A DNA stretch of 64,000 bases, taken from Inonotus obliquus (Eukaryota; Basidiomycota; Agaricomycetes; Hymenochaetales; Hymenochaetaceae). Below, piece by piece: positions 1 to 11,131 of the stretch. Position numbers and translations under genes: made by a program. The stretch spans positions 2,108,001-2,172,000 of the forward strand of contig JAJHTX010000004.1 in assembly GCA_032164295.1 (NCBI GenBank), read 5' to 3'. Position 1 is the first letter of the stretch. Each line of letters begins with the position of its first letter. Below the pieces are notes generated by a model that worked only from the letters and a program-made list of their open reading frames with translations, was not told where the DNA came from and made no database searches.

Positions 1-324
1 CAAAAGACTAAAAGATTGGAGATTGCTACCGTTGACACATCTCAGTCTTCATCTCACACATGGTTATTGACTTTATTCAGTTAGTTAATTACCTCGTTTG
101 TTTGTTCGTTCCTCCCTCCTCTTTCCTCCTCCCCACCCTCTTTTAGTCAGTTGGATCCTCCGTTCTTTGCGTTCCGTCCCGGTCTAGCATTCATTATGAA
201 TGAAACAGCCACATATTCAGTATTCATAAAATCCAGTGTTCATTGCTCGTTGTTCGATATTCGATATTCATTGTTCATTGTGCGTTGCTCCGTCTAAGAA
301 TGATAAGCAATATGCCCTGCCCTA

Positions 325-425
325 TGTCTCGAGTCTTGAGTCCTTGAGTCCCTGAGTTTTGAGTCCTTGAGTCCTGAGTCCTTCTTGAGTCCCGAGTCTT
401 GAGCCCGAGTCGTCCGAGTCTCGTC
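325..425. repeat. Imperfect GAGTC tandem repeat
   Basis: The word GAGTC or GAGTCC, often preceded by TT or CTT, recurs about a dozen times in 100 bases with variable spacing. This is a degenerate microsatellite-like array with no coding frame. Confidence 0.75.
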
Positions 426-585
426 CTCAAAGCGATGCATACGCGTGCGATCATGATATCGCGAAATTTAATCTAGTTGTGCGGAATGGTAGGATGGTAC
501 CGTAGTGGTATGGTATAGTATGATAGTATCATTTATACTATAGCGTAGCGTAGTCAGTGGGAACTTGAAAGCGAATAAGGGTAAT

Positions 586-640
586 GAAAGATGGAAAGAG
601 ATGGAAAGATGAATGGAAGATAGAAAGATGGATGAAAGGA
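586..640. repeat. Imperfect GGAAAGAT/GGAAGAT repeat
   Basis: Repeated GGAAAGAT, GGAAGAT and GAAAGATGG words follow one another with small insertions, typical of replication slippage. Confidence 0.6.
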
Positions 641-1265
641 TAGGCGTCGTCATTCCATAGTCCATAGTCAATAGTTCATAGTCTATATGCGATAGATGTT
701 CATACTCATAAGTGACATATTTCCAGAGTTCAAGCCAACCTTTTTGAATGGATTGTGGATTATAGGACACCACACTAGTTCCACATCCATCTCCATCTCC
801 ATCATATACGTAGCCTTGGGTGTTAGTACTTCTCAGGTCTGAGACTGCCGCGAGACTACTTACTTATTTACTTAATAACTTACTTACTGCCAGTACTACA
901 CAGTAGTGGCATAGTGGCAGATTGACTCGGAGGTACCACCACTACGGAAGAATAAAGTAAACTCTCCAAGAAAGAAAAAACCAAGGATGAGCAGTAGACA
1001 AATGAAGTCCGAGTCTATAGCGAGTCTAGGATATTGGCCTTAGTATATGTGACTATAGTATAAGGAGCCTCCTCCCTAGGCCTCGAGCAACCTAGGCCTC
1101 CCCCTCCAATAAAGACGCGAGAAACCTGGCTGGCAACCTAGTGTCCTAATTCATATATCCTATGAGAGTATAAACGAGCCTCGAAGCCAGAATCGAGAAA
1201 AAGGATAAAGCATCACATGTAACCCAGTACTACTAACGCATAGTCGCGTCCAAGTCTGACCAGAT

Positions 1266-1302
1266 TAAAGGAGAGGAGAGGAGAGGAAGGAGAGAGAGAG
1301 AA
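1266..1302. repeat. GA-rich simple repeat
   Basis: AGGAGAGG units merge into an uninterrupted GA dinucleotide run, a purine-only tract of roughly 35 bases. Confidence 0.7.
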
Positions 1303-2128
1303 TATACGTTCTCAGCAGAGACTCAGTGAGCAGGGGTGATGATCTGCCCACCATAACTCGGACAACTTTCTCGACTCGGGGAAGCCGACACCATAGTTGA
1401 ACGCCCGAGTCTAGAAAAAAAAGAATCTCTAGAAACCACGTCACAATCGCAAAGTGATGATTCACCATTGCGCTTCTCGACTCACAGATTCCAATTCCGT
1501 TCCTTCGTCTAAAATTAGCACGCATTGGGCACGAAGGATCAATCTTCCCGGGTAAAGTTTAGTCAGTGATTCACTAGCACCGAAGGTCACTCATGTGACG
1601 CACCCTGAAAACAGGGAAACTAGAAATATGTGGTTGTAGATAGAGGCGAAACAACTCAATCAATGTATCTACAGTATGCATGTGGTATGAAACGAGAAAC
1701 TAAGAAGTGGAATAGTAACAGGTAGAAGCAGTTAAGAGAAAAGAGCTAGCAGATAAGGACGTCCGGAATGTAAGGAAAATTACAATTGCACAATTGTACG
1801 AAACCAAGATATAGATGAAGGATTAAGGGCGGCAATGAAAAACTCGCCGAACTTATGAGCGATCAAAGTGGTCAGGGGAAGGCGCTACTTTGGGAAAGCA
1901 ATTGCCGTCAATGCACCCTTCATCAGCCAAAGTACCTTGGGCGCAAGGGGCGGGGACCGCCACTGACAGCAGCCGTCGGACATGACCCAAAGCCCACGCC
2001 CATCGTAGCTCATTGTCGTACAAAATGTGTTTCAAACTGACATGTGTTTGTCGCGCGATATATACGGACGGAATAGGTATTGAAACAATCAAAAGCAATC
2101 CAAGGACGGCAAGCTTGCGATGGGGTGC

Positions 2129-2728
2129 TCATGATTCCGTAAAGCGCAGAATGAAGTTCGTGACAACAGCAGCTGTAGAAAGCCCGAGTCAGCGGGTCAG
2201 GAGTCGATTATCTTTAGGAATAGGAATCATCCGTACCAAGTAACGCGATGCACAGAACCGTCTACAGCCAACATTAATACAAGGTTCCAGGTAGACTAAA
2301 AATAGAACACGTACCGGACCTAGCCTATCGTCGTACGGGCCTCTCCCTCCACGTCGTATTGATGCTGCACGCCAATGGTATGTGTACAGCGCATAGATCA
2401 TCACAGCCATAGCTTAACCGAAGGATCTCAAGATTGACCGGGTCAAGACAAATGGAATACTTACCGACGATTGAGAACATTCCTGCGCTAATCTTTCCTA
2501 TCTGATTTTTTACCACGACCATTAGTCAAAGGAATGTTTGTGAAAAAGTGGAGCACGCACCCTATCTCCGAAGTTTAACAACCCAACCGCCAGACCTCCG
2601 ATTACAACGGTGAAGTGCAGCCATGACAAGAACGTACGTTCATTCGCGAACGCAACCTTTGGTTCGACTCGAACGGGGAGTGCTATACGTTTGTTGGCAG
2701 TTCTTTGAAGCAAGGGCTGCGTCGACAT
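2129..2728 (-). CDS. vtc1: VTC1, vacuolar transporter chaperone subunit 1
   Basis: Small membrane subunit of the VTC complex, which makes polyphosphate and moves it into the vacuole. Five exons on the minus strand join into about 130 residues. The first begins at the ATG at 2728; the last ends at the TGA at 2129-2131. The N-terminal part carries basic residues and the DUF202 signature ([19 protein letters not shown]). Three hydrophobic segments follow: [35 protein letters not shown] and [19 protein letters not shown], with a basic [14 protein letters not shown] loop between the last two. Splicing is well determined: introns begin at 2560 and near 2472 and 2310, and a further one splits the last helix. 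Length and order match fungal Vtc1, which is only the membrane anchor and lacks SPX and catalytic domains. The catalytic partner VTC4 is not in this window. Confidence 0.93.
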
Positions 2729-3488
2729 GAGAGTTGAGGTGAAAGAAGGGCTTGGTCAAGGCTGTGTACAAAACAACAATCCCTCGGAAGAAGCTCAGAA
2801 CGGGTCTGGTATGTCAGATTTACGCTCCGCCAATCAGAATAGAGCAGCGTTCCACCAAATAATTTTCCCTGCTAGGAAATGAAACTGCGTAAGAGGGAAA
2901 CAGAGGAGGTAGTTCAGGACGAATGTCTGAGGCGCGAGGAAGTGGCAGGAGCTAGGCAATGAGATGTGCTCTGTGAGTGATATAAGGAGCGGAAGTAATG
3001 GGGAAGCTAGGGCGTTGAGTCGAGGGCCCGTCTTGAAGCAAGCAAGATGTGGTGGAGGGAAGACGACAAGGTGCGAGGACTTTTATCCAGTCAGTTGTAC
3101 CCATTCAAGCACGTTCGTAGCCAAATTCGGTCACGTGCCGTAAGATCTTTGTCCTTCCTTGGTGCTTTCTCACGACTGCAAAGGCTTCTTTTTCTTCTCA
3201 ATGTACAATCATTCGAACCGACACGACCATCTGACTTTTGCAATCGGTCATTATCGTACTCATCCCGCGGGCGATCATCCTTGGGATTGGTTTCGTATCC
3301 ACAACATCGGGTCGGGACGACTCTTTGGAAATGTACAGAGCCGGGCTAAAATTCTCGCGGAAAACTCAGGACCAAATTGATCAAAGTCCAGAATTATGCT
3401 TCAAAGAAGCGCTGATTGGGAACTGATCTTGCGAACGGGGGTTCCTTACTTTCATTTATGCTTCGCTAGAGATATCATCACGCTGTGA
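2729..3488. other. Intergenic, no gene recognised
   Basis: Upstream side of VTC1. Several 60-100 codon frames overlap on the plus strand around 3047-3430, but none has protein-like composition, splice partners or a recognisable motif. It probably holds the VTC1 promoter and the 3' end of the next minus-strand gene. Confidence 0.4.
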
Positions 3489-4398
3489 TTATGATATCGC
3501 AGGCTTAGAGACAGGTCTCCCTCGATGGGTCAGCTGGCAAGTTCTCCATTTCTCGCATGTGGATGTACATACTCCGTTATGCAGGGGACGATTGTCAGGA
3601 GAACTTCCAGCCTCGGCGTCGTTCGTCAGTGGAACCGTGTCATTCTCGTTATCTCCATCTCCATCGAAGGCACCTGGGTACGGTACGTGGGTAATCTCGT
3701 TGAACTGCTTCATTGTTGTCCCTTATCAAAAACAATGATTCTGAGGAGGATATACGTTGATGAGAGTCGCGATGCTCTCCTGGGATTCCAATTGGCTAGG
3801 GTATCCAGTATCGCTAACCGGTGTCGGTGTGCTTTCCCATGAGGCGTTCTCGTTCTGTGAAAGCGCAGCTTGCGCGCCTTGCTGTACGGTTTCGTACGAT
3901 TCTCCTTTCTCAGGCGACGGTCCGGGAGGAATGCTCACAGATACTAGATTCCTGCATGGCTCTCTCTCCTCGTTAGGAAGACTGTCCCAAATAAAGTGAA
4001 GGGCTTCGACCTGCTCAAAGTCGACGCTGCGTGAATCCTTACGAAGCAGACGAAGGGTGTCATTGACCGTACGGGACGATCGTGAGTGGCTAGATGAGAG
4101 TTGGGTCTCCGCGAGGACATTATCACTTCAACGTCTCGAATTAGGTGCTCGTAAACCGGCGGGTAGCGTCACGCCATTGACCTGACATGGTGATACCTTC
4201 GGTCTCCATGCGTTCGTCAAACAAGCAGGAGATAGCAGGAGAGGATATGCTATGCACCATGATCAACCGCTAGTGGAAGGGTGAGTGGTTGGATTGATCC
4301 TCATTCTAGACCCCCCACGGGAAGAATACGTGCAGAGTAATACCCAGAGATCCCAGAGTATAGATCCTCTCATCTAGGCGGTGTAAATCGGTGGCCAT
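3489..4398 (-). CDS. Uncharacterised protein, four exons
   Basis: I do not recognise this family. Four exons (4398-4330, 4269-4157, 4089-3756, 3704-3489) join in frame into about 243 residues through introns of 60, 67 and 51 nt with GT-AG ends and matching phases. The N-terminus starts MATDLHRLDERIYTLGSLG and is followed by a basic, mostly helical-looking part (GQWRDATRR, TVNDTLRLLRKDSR, FEQVEALHFIWDSLPNEERE). The C-terminal half is rich in Ser, Pro, Glu and Asp and looks disordered. No signal peptide or membrane segment is visible. It is divergent from SWC4 across 312 bases. Consistent phase at every junction argues for a real gene. An alternative start further upstream in the same open frame (towards 4540) is possible. 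Confidence 0.6.
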
Positions 4399-4710
4399 AA
4401 TGTTGGCCACTGTTTTCGGTGGTCTTCGTAGATGGACGGAGAATTGGTCACGGTCCGAGCTCCCCGTCGTGCACTTTATATAGGTAGAAAAGCTATAGTT
4501 AAAAAAACCGGATCGGGTACCATTGAGAAAGCAGTTTTTCAAAATGAAAAATCAAGAAGCGGCCGAGTTTGAGCAGTTTACAGTTTAGGAAGATCAGCAT
4601 GGTATATAAAAGGAAATTACTGCTGATCCACAACAAAACGTGCGTGACAAGTGTGACAAGTGTCGTCCGCCTCGAAAGACAGCACTCGCGAGGCCCAGCG
4701 CAGAAGTACG

Positions 4711-6854
4711 ATGTCGGCAGGAGCATCAGCAGCAGACGTCCGAAGCATACTCTCCATCCCAGGTCCATCTAGTTCTCAAACACCAGGAGGAATACAATTA
4801 AGCGGAGGCCCAAACACAACAACAACATCCGTCGCACCCAGCGCGTCGACGACGACAATCACATCCACATCCGTTTCTACAGCCAAAGTGAAAAGAACAA
4901 GACCGGATGGTATACCAAGAGAGTTATTTGCACTTATTGGAGCGTCTGCTCCTACACTAAGTGCTCAACTTGCGAAACCGAAGTTTAAACCGAAGCCGAA
5001 GAATTTGTCGGGTGGTGGGAAGGCCCAGAAATGGTGAGTGTTTCGAGTCTGGATGGATAGGAGGTTGAGTCTTGGTGGCTGACTTTTCTTGTTTTTGTTG
5101 GAACGTGTTTTGAGTAGGGAATGGCGTGAATTCTCAAATCCGGCGCGGAAAGATAGTTTGAGACTTGGACATTGGATGAAAGCGTCAGCGGATCCTCAAG
5201 CAGGTGAGTGCCGAATCCCACATTCAATCACTTCATCGTGCTGAGCTACATTCTACAGAGTATCCTTTTACAAAATATAACATCAAGCCACAATCATATA
5301 CTTACTCACTCGACGAGTATTCCAATTTCCTGGAAGGTGCGTCTCGCTTCACCCTTCTTCCTGTTCACAGAGATGAACTAATGATGGAACTTGGCGTCAA
5401 CAGAAGAGGGTTGGACTAAGGAAGAGACGGACTACCTCTTCAGCATAGTACAAGAATATGACCTCCGGTTCCACGTAATTGCGGATCGATACGACTTTCC
5501 TGGCGGGCCAGAAAGGACAGTCGAGGTATGAACGACTTCGAATAGTTCCATCTTTTTTGAGTTTTCTGACGAGACACATAGGATTTGAAAGATAGATATT
5601 ATGGTGTATGTCGAAGGTTAATTCGAAATCGTCCATGGCCAGGAGATGAGTCGGGGAAGCAGCAAGCTCTCGCTGCCGTTCAATATGACAAAGGTTGCCT
5701 CCATTCCATTCTCTATCATGAATCACATGTCTTCTGACCCTCGTTCACCGACCAGAACGCGAACTAAACCGAAAAGCCTACATCAAATCTCTGGAGGATA
5801 GGACAAAAGAAGAAATTATCGAAGAAGAAGCACTCTTCCTCGAACTCAAACGTCTCGAACAATCAGAACGAAACTTCGCTCGAGATAGAGACGAACTCCT
5901 CCGTGTCTTCGAGGGCATTGAAAGTGGTTTACCGTCAGTTACTGCGCAGAGTGCTCTAGATGAAGAAGAGTATGCGATGATGTTAGGAGATGGGAAGAGT
6001 GCGAATAAGAAGAGGAAAAATACGATAGATGTGGATAGTCCTGTTAGCTCTGGCCCTGGAATGAGTGGTGCAACTGCTGTACCTCCTACACCTGTCAAGA
6101 AAGTCCGTACTGCGAAGGAAATTGCACAGGGTACGTCGTTTTTGCTTTCATTCCCATCTATGCGCATGTCCTCAAGAAGTTTTCCGCTTACTTTGAATGT
6201 GGATAGATGCAGTACACTGTATTCAACGAACAGATACAACTGGTTCTGCAACTGCAACCAAAGCAGCACACCAGCCTGTCTTCCTACGTTCATACAAAAT
6301 CCCCGTTCCACGTTCATCACAACAACAACGCGTCGCACAAATTCTTAGCGAACAAGGGTTACGGCATGATAGACTCGTCATGCCTACACTCGAGAACGTT
6401 CAAACACTTGAGCAAATTCTTACCGCAGCAGCAGGACTTATTGAAACTAAAAAGGTTGCAGATCGTGTGTTGCATGAGTTTAACGTTGCGAAAGCGCGGT
6501 TTCAGGAGCGACAAGGAACAGCTGCTGGAGCACGAGAGGAAGGAGAGGAAGATGATGGTACTGGTGAGAATGGCATTGAGAATGGCGATGATGTTAAAGG
6601 GGAAGACGCAATGGATGAAGATGATCCTGACGCAGATGCTGATGGTGAGACCGATAGAGCAGTAAGTCAAGCACCCAGTGCGAGGAGTTCAATTCGAAAA
6701 GGGGTATGTATCATTCTTTTTCACTTCATCTCGATCTCAATTTCCATGGCGCTGATTAAAGAGTCAGGTCAAACGATCCGGGTCTGTTTCGTCCATTGGC
6801 TCGAATACAACCACTGCAACAAGGGCACACAGTCGAAAGCGACAACGTTCATAA
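4711..6854 (+). CDS. swc4: SWC4/DMAP1-like subunit of SWR1 and NuA4
   Basis: Nuclear chromatin subunit shared by the H2A.Z-depositing SWR1 remodeller and the NuA4 acetyltransferase. Eight exons: 4711-5033, 5118-5213, 5259-5336, 5404-5525, 5582-5693, 5756-6130, 6207-6703, 6768-6854. The product is roughly 525 residues. Family landmarks in order are: [11 protein letters not shown] at the N-terminus, the [15 protein letters not shown] block, EYPFTKYN, then the SANT/Myb-like part with [48 protein letters not shown], and the helix [21 protein letters not shown]. The C-terminal region has DMAP1-like [11 protein letters not shown] and LPTLENV-like text, an acidic stretch and a basic [10 protein letters not shown] tail, a likely nuclear signal. 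The start is chosen because it is the first ATG of the frame and gives the conserved N-terminus. Confidence 0.93.
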
Positions 6855-6992
6855 GACTATGTTTGTGTATTCTTTGCATATGCCGTCATATGGCTCATTC
6901 TTCACTTCGAAATAATACTATGTATAACTCTAATATATATATGGCTCTTTGACATCAATACACATAAAGAATAGCCAGGAAACTCGCAACAT

Positions 6993-9496
6993 CTAGTTTT
7001 CATCCGAATCACTACTCGCAGATGAAGATTCATCGTCAGATTCCCGAACGTTACTTGGTCCTGCCCCATTAGTTTCGGTGGCAACGATAGGAGCAATCAG
7101 CGAACCGACAGGAGGCTCAAAATGAGGATGTGGTTGATCAACGATTGGAAATGCAGAACTATGTAGACTACCAAACCCACTGGTAGCTGCAGCTGAGAAT
7201 GTATCTTCGATGGCCACATCAGAGGCCTGCGCCTCAGCTGGAACTATTGGAGCACTCGTTACACGTCGCTTCGCTGGTGTCGGCATTGGCGGTGGGTGTG
7301 CCTTCTTGATTTGTAAGATATCCATGATTTCTGGACGTTCCGTGATACCACATCAGGAAAATTGTCGATTAGACAAGGATGTTTGTAACTGACCTTGGTG
7401 TGTCATCTGCTCATGACCGCGAACACCTCGTTTGAGAGTTAGCCAGCGACGCTGGAGAGTATGAGCGCTCCATAAGTTCCAATTCTCATCACCAAGAAGC
7501 TTCCAGTCGATTTCAGAGTCGTCATTGATATTCAAAGAAGCGATCCTATCGAACCCATCATAATCAGTTTGAAAAGTAACTGTGTAAGAAGATAAACACG
7601 GACTTGTGCACAAGAATGTACGCATCCTGCTGACTCCAACGAGGCCTTTGCCCTGCATTTTTCACCGTTTTACTAAGACAATCCGTCCTAAGTCCAATGT
7701 CAGTAAAGTTATGACCAGACTGTCTGCCACACGGACCATTTTATACGGCATTGCTGACGGCCTCTATTCCCCATTCGTGCTGCCACTTGTGTCCAGAAGA
7801 CCTCTAAGTCGGGATCCTTGCCCTGCGCTGTGGTCATTTCGGTAACAATTTGCGTCAGTCTGTCTTCATCTTCCTTTGTCCAAGGGCCTGATAATGATTG
7901 ATCAGTTTCATGTCATAGGATATACAAGTCCGACCAACCGAAAACGCGTCCTTCACGATTATTAATATGGTTCCTCCAGCGATCGCGACAATCACCCGCC
8001 ATGCGACCAACATGTTGACTGACCTTTTCCCAAGATTGTCCGAGGTCAGCAACAGCTCTAGCATACCAAATTCAGTTGCACTCAGGCTGGTAGAAGGGGC
8101 TGAATCTTACTGTCTGAGGGCGTCGTCTTCAGCAGGTGTCCACTTCCCCTGCTGCTTCAAAGGATGGAAACTTCGACGAACGTGATGGTAGACAGCAACA
8201 ACCGGTCTTAAAGGGACGTGAGATGCTGTAGATAAAACCCGTCAGCCGATGCAATCAGTCATTCGCGGCGGTATTTCTCACTGATTTCAAACCAAAACGC
8301 GTTGTCCTTGTCCTTCAGACCTTTTGCAAAGATCAGCTCGTTTAGTTGTTCATCCGAAAGACCGTTCCTCTTATAACAAACCTTCAATAAAAGACAAAAC
8401 GCTCCTGAAAAAGTAAGACCTACTATGCGATAGTTCTCGATGGCGGTTTTCAGAAAAGCTTCTTCTGTAGAGGAGAATTTGCCTTTCTTATATTGCAGTC
8501 CTACGCGGATATGTCAGCACGTAAAATAACAGTTTCCCATGAAATTATACCTATAGAATTCGTTAATTCGTTCAATTTGGTCGATGAAATCCATTTGTTC
8601 GCGAGCAAGTGCGCATGATCTTCGTATCTCGAGACTTGGGGTGATGTTGCTGGAGCCGCCTTCCGAGTCCTCTCATGATTTCGTGTTGTTTGCGCTCTGC
8701 GGTTCTGACTGTGACTCCCTACGGGACCTGGTCCAACGGGTATCGACTCCTGGGGAGTCCCAACAACCTCTCCTAATCCTTGGCGAGGTGGTTGGAGCTG
8801 TTGCGGGCCAAGTTGCCCAGGCAGCGGGAAAGCCCCACTTCCTGCTTCTCCCAGAGCCTGCAGCGCATCTGCAATCTTGGCAACATCCAGATTTTGCAAT
8901 GCTTGGGCCAGATCCTCTCCCGAAAAGGAGGCTGCTGGTCCTCCGAGTCCAGGTGGTAAATTATGGAAGTTGGAGGTTTCGAAGGCAGATTGGTGTGCAA
9001 GGTCCCTCCCTTGTTGATGCCCCTGGACGGGAGTTCCACTGGCTGCTGTCACAATGGCATTGAGGAATGCATTCGTGTTATCTGAACCCTTGTCTAGGGC
9101 TGTTAGCGATGGATCAATCTGGGCATCGGACGACGGTTCAACGTGCAGATCTTCCTCCTGATGCTCGACTCGTTTTTTCTTCTTCTTTTTCTTCTTTATT
9201 TTCCCTGGTTCTGGCGCTGGAGCTAGCGGCTCGATATCGACTGCATGCTGACTGGAAGAATTTGAAGGCACAGTCTGCTGCCCGGCCTGCGCTTGCTCCA
9301 CATGTCTTCTCTTTTTCTTTTTTCTCCGGGGCTCCGTGCCTTCTGGGAAGACATCCCCGACGGCAGCTACACCTTCAGGAGCATCCGTCGTCTCTTTGAC
9401 CCTCCTCTTTCGCTTCTTCTTTGCCGAAATCGTGGATTCAGAGGAATGATCAACGACGGTGTCTGAGACCAGGCGGGAACTTGACTTGCGACCCAT
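6993..9496 (-). CDS. REB1/TTF1-like Myb DNA-binding protein
   Basis: Likely nuclear factor of the Reb1/TTF-I type, which in other fungi ends rDNA transcription and organises promoters; that role is inferred from the fold. Exon 1 (9496-8551) encodes a long disordered arm with lysine/arginine blocks, including nine lysines in a row after PEPGKI, then a Gln/Gly/Pro-rich part. Later exons carry the conserved block: NGLSDEQLNELIFAKG, FWFEITSHVPLRPVVAVYHHVRR, the first Myb repeat GKWTPAEDDALR...GQSWEKVSQHVGR...CRDRWRNH, the second GPWTKEDEDRLTQIV...FWTQVAARMGNRGRQQCRIKW, and a third starting RPRWSQQDAYILVHK. Later come IDWKLLGDENWNLWS and a Ser/Asp tail ending ASSDSDEN. Introns are 42-60 nt. The start at 9496 gives MGRKSSSR; the frame continues upstream but without Myb-family similarity. 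Confidence 0.85.
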
Positions 9497-9720
9497 AGTG
9501 GGGGCTTGGGTGTTGAGGGCAAGCAAAGACGCGTCAAGGAGAAAATTGATCGCTTCAATTAGATAATGGTTCTCACGGATCAATCTGCAGCAATAAGCAG
9601 GATTCGTGGTGTAGTAGAATGGTATATACACAGAAGGAACAGTCTGCAAAAGGTGCGAGGAAAAATGAACTGCGATGGGACAAACGGGGAAAACACAGTA
9701 TAGTCGAACAGAATACTGCA

Positions 9721-10439
9721 CTAGCACAGCGAGAACGGATCATCAAACCCTTCATACACGAGGAAATCCACCGGAGAATCGAACGGTAGCGATGTAGAAA
9801 GATGCGGGGAAAGAGAATTAGTATACGGTGCATCAGGGTTACTGGGCTGGTGATAGTTAGACTGTTTGTAGTCCAATATAAGAGTGAACACTCACTGATA
9901 ACGTTGGAGAGGTCGGAGATGGGTCAACGTACATCGGCATTTGTGAGGCAACCTCCGACATGTTGACGGTAGCTTCTGCTGTGGAAGGAAAAGTGGCGCT
10001 TGTGGATGGACCTGAAACGCCAGGTCCTGTGACAACTTGAGGGGCCTTCGACTTGTTCCTCTTGGGGCTGAACTTGTAGTCTGGATATTGTGACCTATGT
10101 TCTCTCTTCTTGGCTTCGGCCATCTCTTCGTATATAAGCCTCTCTTCTGGACGTAGGGCATGCCAGGCTCTTGCGGTAGCAATACCTATCTGTTTAAACT
10201 CCATGATACCTCGACGCGCTTCGCGACCTCTTTCACTCGCATGAAAACACAAGTAGCAATTCATCGGGCGCGGAGGTCGATGCGAAGCTGGCCGAGCTGA
10301 ACGGAGCCTCACCATCCCTTATTTTGATGGACGAGTGTCGAACCGCAAGTCGTATGAAGGCGTGGTGTGTAATTGACGGGGGAGTTAAATAAACAGTACC
10401 CAGGAGCTCAGTAGAAATATTCCGTCGCGTCCGAGCCAT
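9721..10439 (-). CDS. HMG-box DNA-binding protein, MAT-like box
   Basis: Small probable transcription factor. The second exon carries one HMG box near its N-terminus: RPPRPMNCYLCFHASERG, then the helix with TARAWHALRPEERLIYEEMA and KKREHRSQYPDYKFSPKR. The YPDYKF ending is typical of the mating-type/Ste11 (MATA_HMG) subgroup rather than chromosomal HMG proteins. A last exon, reached through an intron with donor GTGAGTG, adds a Ser/Pro-rich tail ending DFLVYEGFDDPFSLC. A short first exon (10439-10400, MARTRRNISTELL) joins in frame through an 82-nt intron, but the ATG at 10315 could equally be the start. It is about 200 residues and lies 225 bases upstream of the Myb gene on the same strand. Nothing nearby marks this as a mating-type locus. 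Confidence 0.72.
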
Positions 10440-11131
10440 CGAGAAATAAATACTCCCATCAACAGTATAGCTTGCACTGGGTGAACGGCCTAGGACACCA
10501 AGTACCTCGAGTTTACGAACGCCGCCGCGGGGCTGACTCCTTCCTGAGTATTTCAAAATGCGAAAAGAGGAAGGGGTCTGAGAAAAATAGGGAACCCGTC
10601 GTACTGCCACCGGTGCAATAACGAGACGCCGATGCCAGCTACCCAAAGAGGTGACATTGGATGTTCCAACAAAGGAATAGAAACACATAACTCCAGCGGG
10701 CCATGGCGCGGAATCCACATTAGACGCGTCATCGTCGAGCGATTTGATCATTTTGTGCCGCGAGGATCCCGTTACGTACGCCCGCGTTTGTCGATGCATA
10801 AGGAAAGAGATATAACAGGAGGTTATGAGTCGAATTCTTTAATTCAATTCAACACCAGAATGTTTGAGAAGCAAGGTACCGAAATGTTCGTACGGTCGAG
10901 AATACGCGTATGCCACGCTTGGGCCGTCTTCCTTTGATAGTATACGAGCGGCGACTTCCGAGGCTAACGCCTAGGATCAATGCAAGGTGATGGATAACAC
11001 TCGGAATGACCATGCCTGAGATATATTGCAGACCGAAGGTAGTAGAATCCAGGGCTGTAAGCGATACCCCGAAACAGGGGGCAAATGAATCATTCAACGC
11101 AAAGGAAACATGAATCATCAAGCCCTTTTGT
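10440..11131. other. Intergenic, no gene supported
   Basis: The minus frame of the HMG exon stays open towards 10799, but the translation has no motif and the splice structure makes it unnecessary. The rest, up to the stop of the RING gene, shows nothing recognisable. Confidence 0.4.

Larger units (their letters stand above)
1..1850. other. Gene-free, repeat-rich left flank
   Basis: No reading frame here looks like protein and no splice-joined exons could be assembled. The stretch is made of short, imperfect, locally duplicated words: GAGTC units around 325-425, GGAAAGAT units around 586-640, TCCATC units near 780-800, CCTAGGCCTC twice near 1075-1105, and GAGAG runs near 1266-1302. The texture resembles 57-60 kb of this window. 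It reads as slippage-generated intergenic DNA; a non-coding transcript cannot be excluded. Confidence 0.6.

Noticed and set aside
3047..3430. Overlapping plus-strand frames of 60-100 codons
   Set aside because: Three frames open at once, no motif, no consistent splice partners.
8584..9399. Plus-strand frames of 159 and 110 codons antisense to the Myb gene
   Set aside because: They mirror the low-complexity N-terminal arm of the real minus-strand gene.
9721..10439. Mating-type locus suggested by the MAT-like HMG box
   Set aside because: No homeodomain pair, pheromone or receptor gene nearby; basidiomycete mating loci are not defined by an HMG gene.
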